DNA of 64,000 nucleotides from Acidobacteriota bacterium (GCA_025359885.1 JANYDG010000053.1:1-64000); one strand, 5' to 3'. Counted from the first letter of the stretch, positions 1 to 8,749 are shown. A program made the numbers and translations. The notes: generated by a model not told the origin, from the sequence alone.

Positions 1-141
1 TGTGCATTTTGGGGTGTAGATATTGCAATTTGTGATATTTGCGGTTTGGCTGTTTCAGCGGGAGCCTATTTCGAGTTTACGTGCGTGGGGGTTAATGATC
101 TGCAAGGGATTGCGTGATTCTTTTGTGGGGGATTCGGGAGA

Positions 142-167
142 CCCCGGTCTGAAAATCCAGACTGGGG
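142..167 (-). terminator. Hairpin downstream of sdaA
   Basis: A 10-bp stem with one G-T pair (CCCCGGTCTG at 142-151 against CAGACTGGGG at 158-167) and a 6-nt loop lies 22 bp past the sdaA stop on the minus strand. No clear T-run follows in the minus direction, so it may be an RNA 3' end stabiliser rather than a canonical intrinsic terminator. The rest of 1-189 shows nothing I can assign. Confidence 0.4.
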
Positions 168-189
168 GCACCCGGCGATCCTGGTGAAA

Positions 190-1620
190 CTAGCACTCGA
201 TGATGTTGAGAGCGAGGCCGGCGAGGGAGGTTTCCTTGTAGCGGGATTGCATGTCGAGGCCGGTGAGGTACATGGTGCGGATGACCTGGTCGAGGGAGAC
301 TTTGTGTTCTTCTGGCTCTTGCATGGCGATGCGGGTGGCGTGGACGGCTTTGACGGCACCCATGGCGTTGCGCTCGATGCAGGGAATCTGGACGAGGCCG
401 CCGATGGGGTCGCAGGTCATGCCGAGGTTGTGTTCCATGCCTATTTCGGCGGCGTGCTCAATTTGTCCCGGCGTCCCGCCGAGGGCTGCGGCGAGGCCAC
501 CGGCGGCCATGGAGCAGGCGACGCCTACTTCGCCCTGGCAGCCGACTTCCGCGCCGGAGATGGAGGCGTTCTCCTTATAGAGGATGCCGATGGCGGCGGA
601 GGTGAGGAAGAAGCGGAGGATGCCTTCTTCGCTGGCGCCGGGGATGAAGTTCTGGTAGTAGCTTGCGACGGCGGGGATGACGCCGGCAGCGCCGTTGGTG
701 GGAGCGGTGACGACGCGGCCTCCGGCGGCATTCTCTTCATTGACGGCCATGGCGTAGACGGTGACCCAGTCGAGGGGGGCAAGGGGGTCGCCCATCAAAT
801 TCTCGGCTGCTTGCTGCTGTTGCTTTTCGCGAAGGCGGTCAGCGAGGCGGTGGGCGCGACGGCGGACGTTGAGGCCACCAGGCAGAATTCCCTCGGTCGC
901 GATGCCGCGCTGGATGCAGCCTTGCATGGTTTGCCAGATGAAGAAAATTCGCGCGTGGACGAGTTCTTCGGCGGACAATTGCTGTCCAGTGTGTTCTGGC
1001 AGAATCGCTGTTTCGTTGGCCAGCATGATTTCGGCGATGGTGAGTTGGTGCTGATGGGCGAGGGCTAACAGTTCTGCGGCGCTGTGAAATGGATAGGGCA
1101 CTGGGCTGCGATATTTTTTCGGGGTGGGAGTTCCATCGCCGTCTTCGACGATGAAGCCGCCGCCGACCGAAAACCATGTTCGGCATTGGATGACCGTTCC
1201 GAGAGAATCGAAGGCGGTGAATCGCATACCGTTCGGATGCTGGGTAACGGCTCCCGGGGGGTACATCTGGTCGCGATGGAAGAGGAGGTCAGTGGACTCT
1301 GTGAATGAAATGGCATGGGTCTTATGGAGGAAAAGCTCATTCGCGGCGCGAATGCGTTGGAGAGTCGGCTCGATCTGCTCCGGGTCAAGGCGTGCGGGGA
1401 AGTCTCCACTGAGCCCGAGAAGAATGGCGCGATCTGTAGCGTGACCCAGGCCAGTCAGCGCCAGGGACCCATAAAGATCGACCTGCACGCGATGTACACC
1501 GGCGAGCTCGTTTTGGTCCGCGAGGTCCGACGCAAAGTCAAAAGCCGCCGTCATGGGCCCCATGGTGTGGGAGCTGGATGGGCCAACGCCGATTTTGTAG
1601 AGGTCGAAGAGGCTGGTCAT
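190..1620 (-). CDS. sdaA: L-serine ammonia-lyase (serine dehydratase), single-chain iron-sulfur type
   Basis: The 476-residue product converts L-serine to pyruvate and ammonia in the cytoplasm with a [4Fe-4S] cluster. The N-terminal beta domain begins [11 protein letters not shown] and carries the SSSHT motif near residue 17. The alpha domain has the cluster cysteines at about C361 (GCQGEVG), C403 (TCDPIGG) and C414 (IPCIERN). The protein ends in Cys476. In the Legionella enzyme the terminal Cys inserts into the active site as a ligand of the catalytic iron, so that resting state is probably kept here. It is a single chain, not the split alpha/beta form. The start ATG is the last of five near-identical 11-bp copies, and no purine-rich ribosome site precedes it. 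The gene is divergent from comM. Confidence 0.95.
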   Translation of the reverse strand: MTSLFDLYKIGVGPSSSHTMGPMTAAFDFASDLADQNELAGVHRVQVDLYGSLALTGLGHATDRAILLGLSGDFPARLDPEQIEPTLQRIRAANELFLHKTHAISFTESTDLLFHRDQMYPPGAVTQHPNGMRFTAFDSLGTVIQCRTWFSVGGGFIVEDGDGTPTPKKYRSPVPYPFHSAAELLALAHQHQLTIAEIMLANETAILPEHTGQQLSAEELVHARIFFIWQTMQGCIQRGIATEGILPGGLNVRRRAHRLADRLREKQQQQAAENLMGDPLAPLDWVTVYAMAVNEENAAGGRVVTAPTNGAAGVIPAVASYYQNFIPGASEEGILRFFLTSAAIGILYKENASISGAEVGCQGEVGVACSMAAGGLAAALGGTPGQIEHAAEIGMEHNLGMTCDPIGGLVQIPCIERNAMGAVKAVHATRIAMQEPEEHKVSLDQVIRTMYLTGLDMQSRYKETSLAGLALNIIEC

Positions 1621-1664
1621 AGGCTGGTCATAGGCTGGTCATAGGGAGGTCATAGGGAGGTCAT
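1610..1664 (-). repeat. 11-bp tandem repeat covering the sdaA start codon, five copies
   Basis: On the minus strand five consecutive 11-mers read ATGACCTCCCT twice and then ATGACCAGCCT three times. The last copy contains the sdaA start. Each of the four upstream copies opens a four-codon frame (Met-Thr-Ser-Leu-stop) whose TGA overlaps the next ATG as ATGA. The period is not a multiple of three, so each copy shifts frame and only the last ATG is open. Confidence 0.9.
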
Positions 1665-1790
1665 CCCAAACTTCGCACCGGTTTCAGTGAATTGTAGTCT
1701 CCATTGGTTAGAAAAGTGCTGTGTTTCAGATGAGTTAGCTCAAGTTTTATAGCTGTATAGGCAAGAGTGTTACACTCGCTGCCAAACCCT

Positions 1791-3350
1791 ATGCTGGCAA
1801 AAGTGTTGAGTGCTGCGGTGTACGGCATCGATGCGAATCTGATCGATGTAGAGGTGGACCTGAGCGGAACTGTGGCCGAAGAGGACAAGTTCCACACGGT
1901 AGGTCTGCCGGATGCGGCGGTGCGGGAGAGTCGCGACCGGGTGCGGGCGGCGATGAAGAACTCCGGGTACCTGATACCGCCGACGCACATCACGATCAAC
2001 CTGGCGCCTGCCGACATCAAGAAAGAGGGCGCGGGCTTTGATTTGCCGATTGCGATTGGCATTTTGTGCGCGTATGGGGCGCTGCAGACGACGGATCTGA
2101 GCAGTTTTTTGCTGGTTGGGGAGCTGGGTCTGGATGGCAGTTTGCGGCCAGTGCCGGGGGTGCTGTCGATTGCGGTGCTGGCGCGAGCGCGGGGGATTCG
2201 GAACCTGGTGCTGCCGGCGGTGAATGCTCCAGAGGCTGCTGTGGTCGAGGGGGTGAATGTTTTTCCGGTGGAATCGCTGACGGAGGTGATTCAACTGCTG
2301 AATACGGCGCTTTTTGGCGAGGTGCAGCGGGCTCCGTTTCGGGTTTCGACGGAGGAGCTGCTGGGAGAGCTGCATCATTATTCGGCGGACTTCAGCGATG
2401 TGCGGGGGCAGCAGACGGCCAAGCGGGCGCTCGAAGTAGCGGCGGCGGGCGGGCACAACATTCTGATGATTGGGCCGCCGGGGTCAGGCAAGACGATGCT
2501 GGCGAAGCGGTTGCCGTCGATTCTGACGCCGCTGACGTTTGAGGAGGCGCTGGAGACTACCAAGATCCACTCGGTGGCTGGGGTGCTGGATGCGGCACGG
2601 GGGCTGGTGGCGCAGCGGCCGTTTCGGGCGCCGCATCACACGATTTCTGATGCGGGGCTGATTGGGGGCGGGGCGGTGCCGCGGCCGGGGGAGGTTTCGC
2701 TGGCGCATAACGGGCTGCTGTTTTTAGATGAGTTGCCGGAGTTTCCGCGGAATGTGCTGGAGGTGATGCGGCAGCCGCTGGAGGATCACACGGTGACGAT
2801 TGCGCGGGCGTCGATGTCGCTGACGTTTCCGGCGCGGTTCATGCTGGCGGCGGCGATGAATCCCTGCCCGTGCGGGTATTTCAACGACAAATCGCGGGAT
2901 TGCCAGTGCACGCCGCCGATGATTCAGCGGTATGTTTCAAAGGTTTCAGGGCCGCTGCTGGACCGGATCGACATTCATATCGAGGTGCCGGCGGTGCAGT
3001 ACAAGGAGCTGCGAGGCGGGGCGGCGGCGGAGGGCTCGGCGCAGATTCGCGAGCGGGTGATGAAGGCGCGGGAGCGGCAGCGGGAGCGGTTTCACAAGGC
3101 GGGGGAGAAGATTTTTGCCAATGCGCAGATGGGGACGCGGCAGATTCGCGCGTATTGCGAGCTGGGGGCGGACGCCGAACGGCTGCTGGAGCGGGCGATG
3201 CAGCAGCAGGGACTGAGCGCGCGGGCGCATGACCGGATACTGAAGGTGGCGCGGACGATTGCGGATCTGGAGGGCGCGGCGGGGCTGGCGGTGAGCCATT
3301 TGGCGGAGGCGATTCAGTACCGAACGCTGGACCGGAGCTACTGGGCCTGA
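1791..3350 (+). CDS. comM: YifB/ComM-family magnesium-chelatase-like AAA+ ATPase
   Basis: This cytoplasmic AAA+ ATPase is of the family whose characterised member ComM is a helicase promoting branch migration during natural transformation. Domains run from an N-terminal ChlI/Lon-like domain (about residues 1-180), through a Walker A GPPGSGKT at about 228-235, to the CPCGYF...CQC cysteine cluster and a C-terminal magnesium-chelatase domain. The start at 1791 ([15 protein letters not shown]) matches the family N-terminus. A GTG at 1767 would add eight residues. The length of 519 residues is normal. The stop codon lies inside a 14-bp repeat. A role in recombination of incoming DNA is inferred from the family only. 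Confidence 0.9.
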   Translation: MLAKVLSAAVYGIDANLIDVEVDLSGTVAEEDKFHTVGLPDAAVRESRDRVRAAMKNSGYLIPPTHITINLAPADIKKEGAGFDLPIAIGILCAYGALQTTDLSSFLLVGELGLDGSLRPVPGVLSIAVLARARGIRNLVLPAVNAPEAAVVEGVNVFPVESLTEVIQLLNTALFGEVQRAPFRVSTEELLGELHHYSADFSDVRGQQTAKRALEVAAAGGHNILMIGPPGSGKTMLAKRLPSILTPLTFEEALETTKIHSVAGVLDAARGLVAQRPFRAPHHTISDAGLIGGGAVPRPGEVSLAHNGLLFLDELPEFPRNVLEVMRQPLEDHTVTIARASMSLTFPARFMLAAAMNPCPCGYFNDKSRDCQCTPPMIQRYVSKVSGPLLDRIDIHIEVPAVQYKELRGGAAAEGSAQIRERVMKARERQRERFHKAGEKIFANAQMGTRQIRAYCELGADAERLLERAMQQQGLSARAHDRILKVARTIADLEGAAGLAVSHLAEAIQYRTLDRSYWA

Positions 3351-3393
3351 ACGGCAGGGCCTGAACTGCGGGGCCAGAACTGCGGGGCCTGAG
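3346..3393 (+). repeat. 14-bp tandem repeat, three copies plus a partial one, across the comM stop
   Basis: Units CCTGAACGGCAGGG, CCTGAACTGCGGGG and CCAGAACTGCGGGG lie in tandem at 3346-3387, with a partial fourth copy after them. The first unit contains the comM stop codon TGA. Confidence 0.85.
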
Positions 3394-3515
3394 AAGGTGC
3401 GCAGAGCCAACTTATGACTTTTGTAACTTCATGCTTTTAATGAAGCTGCCCGATATGTTCCCTAAGTGTTCAGAAGCCTTTAAGGGTTGAGCTGAGCGCT
3501 GGAGAAGGGACGTTC

Positions 3516-3719
3516 GTGATGGCAGCTGATCTTTCCAATGCAGATACGATTTTGATAGCAGTGCCGATGATTGGGATGATGTTTGCAGGGCTTTTCCGGT
3601 TGGATGAGTGGTTCAGTCGGCCGGGGACGCCGCATGAGAAGGGGCACCAGTTGTCGAGCTGGGACGCGGATGGAGCGCCGATCTGCGTGGAGCCGGACGG
3701 GAACCTGCTCCGGAAGTAG
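3516..3719 (+). CDS. Small conserved-looking membrane protein of unknown function
   Basis: A 66- or 67-residue protein whose start is either GTG 3516 or ATG 3519; the purine-rich GGAGAAGGGA at 3501-3510 sits at a good distance from both. It has one hydrophobic stretch at residues 10-28 (TILIAVPMIGMMFAGLF) and a charged C-terminal half ending in a PDGNLLRK tail. I recognise no domain. Coding status rests on the ribosome site and a plausible composition, and no partner gene is evident. It may be a lineage-specific small membrane protein. Confidence 0.5.
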   Translation: MMAADLSNADTILIAVPMIGMMFAGLFRLDEWFSRPGTPHEKGHQLSSWDADGAPICVEPDGNLLRK

Positions 3720-4389
3720 GGGCGGAAGGTCTGATTGCCCCGGGCGAGGCAGGACAGGACAGGGCAGGGCAGGGCAGGACAGGACAGGGCAGGACAGGGC
3801 AGGACAGGACAGGACAGGGCAGGGTGAGGCAAGGCGAGGGCGGACGGGTGGCTAAAGCGGATTGGGGCTGGTGTTGACCCAATCGAGGACTGTTGAGGAA
3901 ATTTCACGAATTGTGATATAAAAAAGGGTTGACCGGCAAACAAGTTGGGTATAGATTCGAACTTGCTATCCGACAAGGCTAAAAACGCGCTGACCGTGAC
4001 TGGTTGCGCTCTGCGTTGCCTTGATCCCGCAAAATTCTGTATTGCGGTTCACCAAGAGGGATTGGTGCGTGATCCATGCGTGTGAAGTGGGTGCGTGGTG
4101 GCTTGTATTGAACACACCAGATCAACATAACGGGCATACGCTGCAGGTGAACCATTTTGCAGTCGATAAGAAGAAGGAAGCGACGCGTCGATGTGCATGT
4201 CTTGCAACAGCACTTCAAAGCTGAGACAAGTATTTGAACTGAAGCCGTAGTTTTTGCGTCTAACAGAATGGCAGTGCACAGGGGATCGTGCATGGAAGTC
4301 AAAGTAGAAAAGAAGGATTGAGCCGCTCAACGGCCGTCCTCTGCACCGGGAGAACCGGGCAGTGAACACCACAAAGGAGAACGATGCAT
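3720..4389 (+). other. Gene-poor stretch before rpoZ
   Basis: About 670 bp hold the pentamer array and an AT-rich segment (3895-3960), but no convincing coding region. A possible promoter is TTGACC (3929-3934) with TATAGA (3950-3955), spaced 15 bp. If it is used, the rpoZ transcript would have a leader of roughly 400 nt. I could not fold this region into a known RNA family by eye. Confidence 0.35.
3751..3820 (+). repeat. Pentanucleotide array AGG(A/G)C, 14 perfect copies
   Basis: Fourteen contiguous 5-mers, each AGGAC or AGGGC, fill 3751-3820, followed by degenerate AGGGT, GAGGC and AAGGC units. The strand is strongly purine-rich with many GG and GGG runs. It lies 31 bp after the small membrane gene and upstream of the probable rpoZ. 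Confidence 0.95.
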
Positions 4390-4611
4390 ATGCGCTCGGA
4401 ACTGATTTTTGGGGCACTTACTCATGTGTCCAACCGCTACCAGTTGTGCCAACTGGCGAGCAAGGCAACCCGAAAGCTGCACAAGCCGAACAGCCGACTG
4501 CAGGATACGACGAACGAAGTGCTGTACCGATTCCGTAATGCCAATCCTGGAATGTCGGCGCCCATCGCGGAGCCAGAGATCCAGACGGTAGAGCAGCGCC
4601 GCGCAGCTTAA
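4390..4611 (+). CDS. rpoZ: Probable RNA polymerase omega subunit
   Basis: The 73-residue product would stabilise the beta-prime subunit and assist RNA polymerase assembly. The core motif [17 protein letters not shown] (about residues 13-29) corresponds to the omega signature NR-[YF]-x-L-x-x-x-A-x-[KR]-A-R-x-L. The C-terminal tail is short and acidic/proline-containing. The start at 4390 is chosen because GGAGA at 4376-4380 is 9 bp away; the ATG at 4384 is only 3 bp from it. rho follows 131 bp downstream. The sequence is divergent from the proteobacterial protein, so the call depends mainly on this motif and the small size. Confidence 0.65.
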   Translation: MRSELIFGALTHVSNRYQLCQLASKATRKLHKPNSRLQDTTNEVLYRFRNANPGMSAPIAEPEIQTVEQRRAA

Positions 4612-4742
4612 GCGCGGCCTGCACCCTCCGCAGTAACCACCCCGCCTCGTATTTGTCCGGAGCTTCCTCCCAACGCAGACTCCCCCTCCCTCCTATCCGC
4701 CTGAGCTTCAGGTGTCTTTTGCAGGTTTCATTGCAGGTACTC

Positions 4743-5993
4743 ATGACGATTGCTGAATTAAAAGAGAAAAACATCACAGAATTGAGCCGGATTGCGCGGA
4801 CTCTGGATATCCAGGGCGCGAGCGGGCTTCGCAAACAGGACTTGATCTTCAAGATTCTTCAGGCTCAGAGCGAAAAGGAAGGCCATATTTTCGCTGAGGG
4901 AGTGTTGGAGATTCTGCCTGACGGTTACGGCTTTCTCCGGTCCCCGGACTACAACTATCTGCCCGGCCCGGACGACATCTATGTCTCGCCATCGCAGATC
5001 CGCAAATTTGACCTGAAGACGGGCGATACGATCAGCGGCAATGTGCGGCCTCCGCATGAGGGCGAAAAGTATTTTGCCCTGGTCAAAATCGAGGCGATCA
5101 ATTTCGAGTCTCCCGAGGAGACGCGGAACAAGATTCTTTTTGACAATCTGACGCCGCTTTATCCGCAGGAGCGGATCAAGATGGAGACGGTGCGTGAGGC
5201 GACCAGTGGCCGCGTCATGGACCTGCTGACGCCCGTAGGCAAGGGGCAGCGCGGGCTGATTGTGGCTCCTCCGCGTACCGGCAAGACGATGCTTTTGCAG
5301 TCAATCGCGAACTCTGTGACGACCAATCATCCCGAAGTGGTGCTGATTGTGCTGCTGATCGATGAGCGGCCGGAAGAAGTGACGGACATGCAGCGGTCGG
5401 TGAAGGGCGAAGTCATCAGCTCGACCTTTGATGAGCCGGCGGCGCGCCACGTGCAGGTGGCCGAGATGGTCATTGAAAAGGCCAAGCGGCTGGTGGAGCA
5501 CAAGCGCGACGTGGTGATCCTGCTGGACTCGATTACGCGTCTGGCGCGAGCCTACAACACCATTGTGCCTCCTTCGGGCAAGGTGCTCTCGGGCGGTGTG
5601 GATTCAAATGCTCTGCAGCGGCCAAAACGGTTTTTTGGTGCGGCGAGGAACATTGAAGAGGGCGGGTCGCTGACCATTATTGCTACGGCGCTTGTGGATA
5701 CTGGCTCGCGCATGGACGAAGTGATCTTTGAGGAATTCAAGGGCACGGGCAACATGGAAGTGATTCTGGACCGCAAGCTGGTGGACAAGCGTGTGTTCCC
5801 GGCGATCGACATTCAGCGCTCGGGCACGCGTAAGGAAGAGCTGCTGATTCCCAAGGACGATCTGCAACGGATCTGGGTGCTGCGCAAGGTGCTGAATCCT
5901 CTGTCCCCGGTGGAGGCGATGGAACTGCTGGTGAGCCGCCTGGAAAAAGTGCGGAACAATGCTGAGTTCCTGCTGAACATGAATCACCTGTAG
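4743..5993 (+). CDS. rho: Transcription termination factor Rho
   Basis: This hexameric RNA-dependent ATPase ends transcription at unstructured C-rich RNA. The 416-residue protein has the N-terminal Rho_N helix bundle ([18 protein letters not shown]), a cold-shock-like RNA-binding domain with [14 protein letters not shown] near residue 60, Walker A APPRTGKT at about 176-183, the Walker B stretch [16 protein letters not shown], and the Q/R-loop region near [11 protein letters not shown]. The start at 4743 gives the family-typical N-terminus, while an in-frame extension to 4653 encodes an unrelated Pro/Arg-rich sequence. A strong hairpin follows the stop. Confidence 0.97.
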   Translation: MTIAELKEKNITELSRIARTLDIQGASGLRKQDLIFKILQAQSEKEGHIFAEGVLEILPDGYGFLRSPDYNYLPGPDDIYVSPSQIRKFDLKTGDTISGNVRPPHEGEKYFALVKIEAINFESPEETRNKILFDNLTPLYPQERIKMETVREATSGRVMDLLTPVGKGQRGLIVAPPRTGKTMLLQSIANSVTTNHPEVVLIVLLIDERPEEVTDMQRSVKGEVISSTFDEPAARHVQVAEMVIEKAKRLVEHKRDVVILLDSITRLARAYNTIVPPSGKVLSGGVDSNALQRPKRFFGAARNIEEGGSLTIIATALVDTGSRMDEVIFEEFKGTGNMEVILDRKLVDKRVFPAIDIQRSGTRKEELLIPKDDLQRIWVLRKVLNPLSPVEAMELLVSRLEKVRNNAEFLLNMNHL

Positions 5994-6012
5994 GACGAAC
6001 CGACAAAATAAC

Positions 6013-6062
6013 GGCCCCGCAAGTGTCAGTCGTTTGACTGCCGCTTGTGGGGCTGTATTGTT
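6013..6062. terminator. Terminator shared by rho and the convergent PNPOx gene
   Basis: GCCCCGCAAG pairs with CTTGTGGGGC around a smaller inner stem (CAGTC/GACTG), followed on the plus strand by TGTATTGTTT. The minus-strand PNPOx stop codon (6026-6028) lies inside the hairpin. Confidence 0.65.
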
Positions 6063-6601
6063 TCCAGCTCATCGAGTGAGTAGCGCGGGGTGATGTGCTG
6101 CGAGCAATTCCAATCAAACCCAACGATGTCGAGCCAGAAGATGCGCTCGACGCGGGTGCGCGGGTTGGAGGGTGCGAGGCGTGCTTCGAGGGCGGGGTCG
6201 GTGCCGGGTTCCAGGATGCGCGCCTTGCCGATGAGCTTGAGGCGGGTGTGGTTGGGGTAATCCATGAGGAACATGGCGAAGCGGTTATTGGTAGCGAGGT
6301 TGCCGACGGAGATGAACTGCTTGTTTCCGGAGTAATCGGCAAAGGCCAGGGTGCGTTCATCGAGAACGTGGAGGAAGCCGGTTGGCCCGCCGCGGTGCTG
6401 GATATAGGGCCAGCCATCGGGTGTGACGGTGGCGAGGTAGAAGCTGTTGCGTGCGCCGATGAATTCGGCTTCGTGGAGGCCGAGTTCCTGTTCGCCCTGG
6501 CCGGAGCGGGCGATGCGCTCATACTGGGCGCGGGAGCCGAAGCGCTCCTGGAGCTTTTTTGATTCGTCGGAAAACATGGTGGCGGCGTAGGTGTGGGGCA
6601 T
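6026..6601 (-). CDS. Pyridoxamine 5'-phosphate oxidase-like flavin-binding protein
   Basis: A 191-residue protein of the split-barrel PNPOx-like superfamily, which binds FMN or F420 and reduces small molecules. Typical features are the strand FYLATVTPDGWPYIQHRGG (about 48-66), the following strand GFLHVLDERTLAFADYSGN, and RFAMFLMDY. The ATG at 6601 is chosen because GAAGGAA lies 6 bp upstream. It follows the DsrE-like gene by 69 bp on the same strand, so the two are probably one operon controlled by the divergent TetR regulator. The substrate is unknown; a redox or electrophile-detoxifying role is inferred. Confidence 0.8.
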   Translation of the reverse strand: MPHTYAATMFSDESKKLQERFGSRAQYERIARSGQGEQELGLHEAEFIGARNSFYLATVTPDGWPYIQHRGGPTGFLHVLDERTLAFADYSGNKQFISVGNLATNNRFAMFLMDYPNHTRLKLIGKARILEPGTDPALEARLAPSNPRTRVERIFWLDIVGFDWNCSQHITPRYSLDELETIQPHKRQSND

Positions 6602-6670
6602 GGTGTGTTCCTTCGGAGTGCATTGGAGAGGTGCGATGCGGCCAGGACGGACTGGCCGCATTCTTGCGAA

Positions 6671-7045
6671 TTAAAAGGTGAGGATCTGGTAGCCGTTTTC
6701 GAGCAGGGCGGCAATGCTGGGCAGGCCGCTGGTGCCGGGCAGGGAATTGTCGGTGAGCAGTGTGTGACCAGCAGTCTCGACATCTTCGCGGGCGCCGAAG
6801 ACCTCTGAACAAGCGCAGGAAACGCCTGCAACTGAGCTGCGTACGCTGGTGAAGAGCTCGTGAAAGGGGTGATCTTTCTGGGTAAGCAGGGGAGCCCAAC
6901 GGGTGCCGGTGCCGAGAAAGAGAACCGAGACGGCGTGCTGGCGCTGTTGGAGGTCATGGGCGATGGCCAACGCGTTGAACACGCGGCCAGCTGACTCTTC
7001 GGAGCCGCTTTTGGGGTCTGAGAGGATGAGGATTGCAGTTTTCAT
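6671..7045 (-). CDS. DsrE-family small sulfur-relay-like protein
   Basis: A 124-residue protein starting MKTAILILSDPKSG with the DsrE/DsrF alpha/beta fold pattern. It has an ALAIAHDLQQR helix, a VSVLFLGTGTRW strand-loop, and Cys residues in SCACSEVFG, the position where many family members carry the catalytic cysteine. It ends GYQILTF. Start ATG 7045 is preceded by AGGAGA. It is first in a probable operon with the PNPOx gene and is read away from the TetR gene at 7181. Family members transfer sulfur or act in redox sensing. The exact function here is unknown. Confidence 0.75.
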   Translation of the reverse strand: MKTAILILSDPKSGSEESAGRVFNALAIAHDLQQRQHAVSVLFLGTGTRWAPLLTQKDHPFHELFTSVRSSVAGVSCACSEVFGAREDVETAGHTLLTDNSLPGTSGLPSIAALLENGYQILTF

Positions 7046-7094
7046 TGGGAAGTCTCCTGGGTGGACATGTTGACAAACAGTCACGGTTATATGA

Positions 7095-7110
7095 TACCGA
7101 ACGGTCGGTA
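7095..7110. promoter_or_regulatory. Operator 1 for the divergent TetR regulator
   Basis: A 16-bp inverted repeat, TACCGA-ACGG-TCGGTA, lies in the region between the dsrE-like gene and the TetR gene. A near-identical copy lies 50 bp away, nearer the regulator. This is the size and symmetry expected of a TetR binding site. Confidence 0.6.
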
Positions 7111-7144
7111 AAGTTTCAGGTAATGGGGTGAAATTCGAAAATAA

Positions 7145-7160
7145 TTCCGAACGTACGGTA
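7145..7160. promoter_or_regulatory. Operator 2 for the divergent TetR regulator
   Basis: TTCCGAACGTACGGTA matches operator 1 at 13 of 16 positions and ends 20 bp before the regulator's ATG, where a bound repressor would block its own expression. Confidence 0.6.
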
Positions 7161-7180
7161 TAGTGAAGGCCGGAGGCCGA

Positions 7181-7741
7181 ATGGCAACGGCAAAACTCAA
7201 GGACGAGGAACTGGCTGACCGGGCCCTGGAGTTGTTTCGCAGCCTGGGGTATGAGGCGACGAGCTTGAACCGCATTGCTGAGGCCACTGGTCTGGAGAAG
7301 GCCAGCCTTTACTATCGCTATCCGGGTGGGAAGGAAGCGATTGTGATGGCGGTGGCTGAGCGGGTTGGCGCGTGGTTTGAGGGGAATGTCTTTGAGCCCC
7401 TGAGGCAGGGGGGCGAGCCGACGGAACGCATTGAATTTGTGGTCAGCCGGCTGCGGGATTTTTATGGGGATGGTACGAAGCCTTGCGTGCTGGACACGCT
7501 TTCTCTCGCGGGCGGGCCTGAGGCGTTGCAGGCTGCGCTGCGGGGGGCGCTGGAGCAATGGTTGAATGCATTCACCGGGATTGCGATGGAAAACGGTCTG
7601 GAGCGAGCGGCTGCGGAGAGTTGCGCGGAGCAGGCGCTGGTTGAAATTGAGGGTTCTTTGGTGCTGGGGCGGGTGTTCGGTGAGAAGAGGTTCTTTCTAG
7701 CCACTCTTGCGGGGCTGGCGGAGACGCTTGGAGCGGCGTAG
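7181..7741 (+). CDS. TetR-family transcriptional regulator
   Basis: A 186-residue regulator with the TetR N-terminal DNA-binding domain. The helix-turn-helix is LNRIAEATGLEKASLYYRYPGGKEAIV (about residues 30-56), given here in family terms as the [IL]A-x-x-x-G-[LV]-x-K-x-[ST]-[LI]-Y-x-[YH]-[FY] signature. The C-terminal ligand domain has two cysteines (KPCVLDTL, AESCAEQAL) that could sense thiol-reactive compounds. ATG 7181 is chosen because GGAGG lies 4 bp upstream; GTG 7163 is an alternative. It faces the DsrE/PNPOx operon across two matching 16-bp palindromes, so autoregulation and control of that operon are likely. Confidence 0.88.
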   Translation: MATAKLKDEELADRALELFRSLGYEATSLNRIAEATGLEKASLYYRYPGGKEAIVMAVAERVGAWFEGNVFEPLRQGGEPTERIEFVVSRLRDFYGDGTKPCVLDTLSLAGGPEALQAALRGALEQWLNAFTGIAMENGLERAAAESCAEQALVEIEGSLVLGRVFGEKRFFLATLAGLAETLGAA

Positions 7742-7969
7742 AGATTCTCTCTCAAAAAGCAAGCCTCGGAAATGCCGGAAAATGGAAAGCATGGAAGCGA
7801 TGAGACTGCTCCCACCCTTGCCACTTTCCTTGGAAATTCCTTCGGGAGTCCCACATTCCCGACGCTTCGGGGGCGGTTCTATTTTTTAGGATCAGAACGC
7901 CATCTTGTATTCGCAGTGGGGCAATCACGGTCTTGTCGAGTTTGACTGTGCAGGACTTATACTGCCGAC

Positions 7970-8749
7970 ATGCAGGAATACGTTCCTAAGTTGGTCAGTC
8001 TCCTGATTGCAATGACACTAATGTTGTTGCCGACCATCGGGAGAGCAGCAGCGCCGATTTACGGCTACAAGGTCGTGGCAATCTATCCTCATTCCACTGC
8101 AAGCTACACCGAAGGCTTCTTGTATTCAAACGGTCTATTTTACGAAGGCACGGGCCTAAAGGGCCATTCGCAGGTGCTTGTGTATGAGCCCACGACTGGC
8201 ACGGTGAAACAGTCCGCTGACATCCCGCCGCAGTTCTTCGGCGAAGGCATAGTCGACTGGGGGCCGAACCTTTATGAATGGACGTGGCAAACGAACGTCG
8301 GTTTCGTCCGTGACCGCGCTACGTTGAAGGTATTGCGTCAGTTCACCTATAGCGGCGAAGGCTGGGGCATGACGCGCACAGACCGCGAATTCATAACAAG
8401 TGACGGCTCAAGTACACTCATCTTCCGCGATCCTGTCAGCTTCAAAGAAACCCGGCACATCGTTGTGAACGATGCTGGCATGGAAATTAATCAGCTAAAC
8501 GAGCTTGAGTTCGTTAAGGGCGAGATCTACGCGAACGTTTGGCACAGTAACCGTATAGCGCGTATTTCTCCGAAAGACGGACGCATCCTCGGCTGGATTG
8601 ACCTTGCCGGTATCCTCTCACCAATGTTCAGGCTGGACAGCGAGGCAGTGTTAAATGGAATTGCCTACGACGTGCAACACGACCGCCTTTTCGTGACAGG
8701 CAAGCAGTGGCCTTCAATATTCGAAATCAAGCTTATTCCGAAGAAGTAA
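7970..8749 (+). CDS. Secreted glutaminyl-peptide cyclotransferase (plant/bacterial beta-propeller type)
   Basis: A 259-residue protein with an N-terminal signal peptide ending near AAA-PIYGY (residues 1-29). The mature part matches the five-bladed propeller glutamine cyclotransferase family. It has YTEGFLYSNGLFYEGTGLKG early, then GEGWGM, SDGSSTLIFRDP, NELEFVKGEIYANVW and ARISPKDGRILGWIDL. These enzymes form N-terminal pyroglutamate on exported peptides or proteins. The base composition is visibly less GC-rich than that of neighbouring genes, and an IS110 remnant and a tRNA lie downstream, so acquisition by transfer is plausible. It appears to be a single-gene unit. Confidence 0.85.
   Translation: MQEYVPKLVSLLIAMTLMLLPTIGRAAAPIYGYKVVAIYPHSTASYTEGFLYSNGLFYEGTGLKGHSQVLVYEPTTGTVKQSADIPPQFFGEGIVDWGPNLYEWTWQTNVGFVRDRATLKVLRQFTYSGEGWGMTRTDREFITSDGSSTLIFRDPVSFKETRHIVVNDAGMEINQLNELEFVKGEIYANVWHSNRIARISPKDGRILGWIDLAGILSPMFRLDSEAVLNGIAYDVQHDRLFVTGKQWPSIFEIKLIPKK

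Noticed and set aside
184-1068. Long plus-strand open frame opposite sdaA
   Set aside because: It is the antisense shadow of a clear sdaA gene in GC-rich DNA; the product is low-complexity Gly/Ala/Asp with no domain.
4021-4224. 67-residue plus-strand open frame before rpoZ
   Set aside because: No ribosome site, no motif, and composition does not look coding.
4653-4742. Extended start for Rho
   Set aside because: The extra 30 residues are not Rho-like; the family N-terminus begins at 4743.
5737-6957. 406-residue minus-strand open frame across the PNPOx and DsrE-like genes
   Set aside because: It is Pro/Ser/Ala-rich with no recognisable motif and runs out of frame over two better-supported genes.
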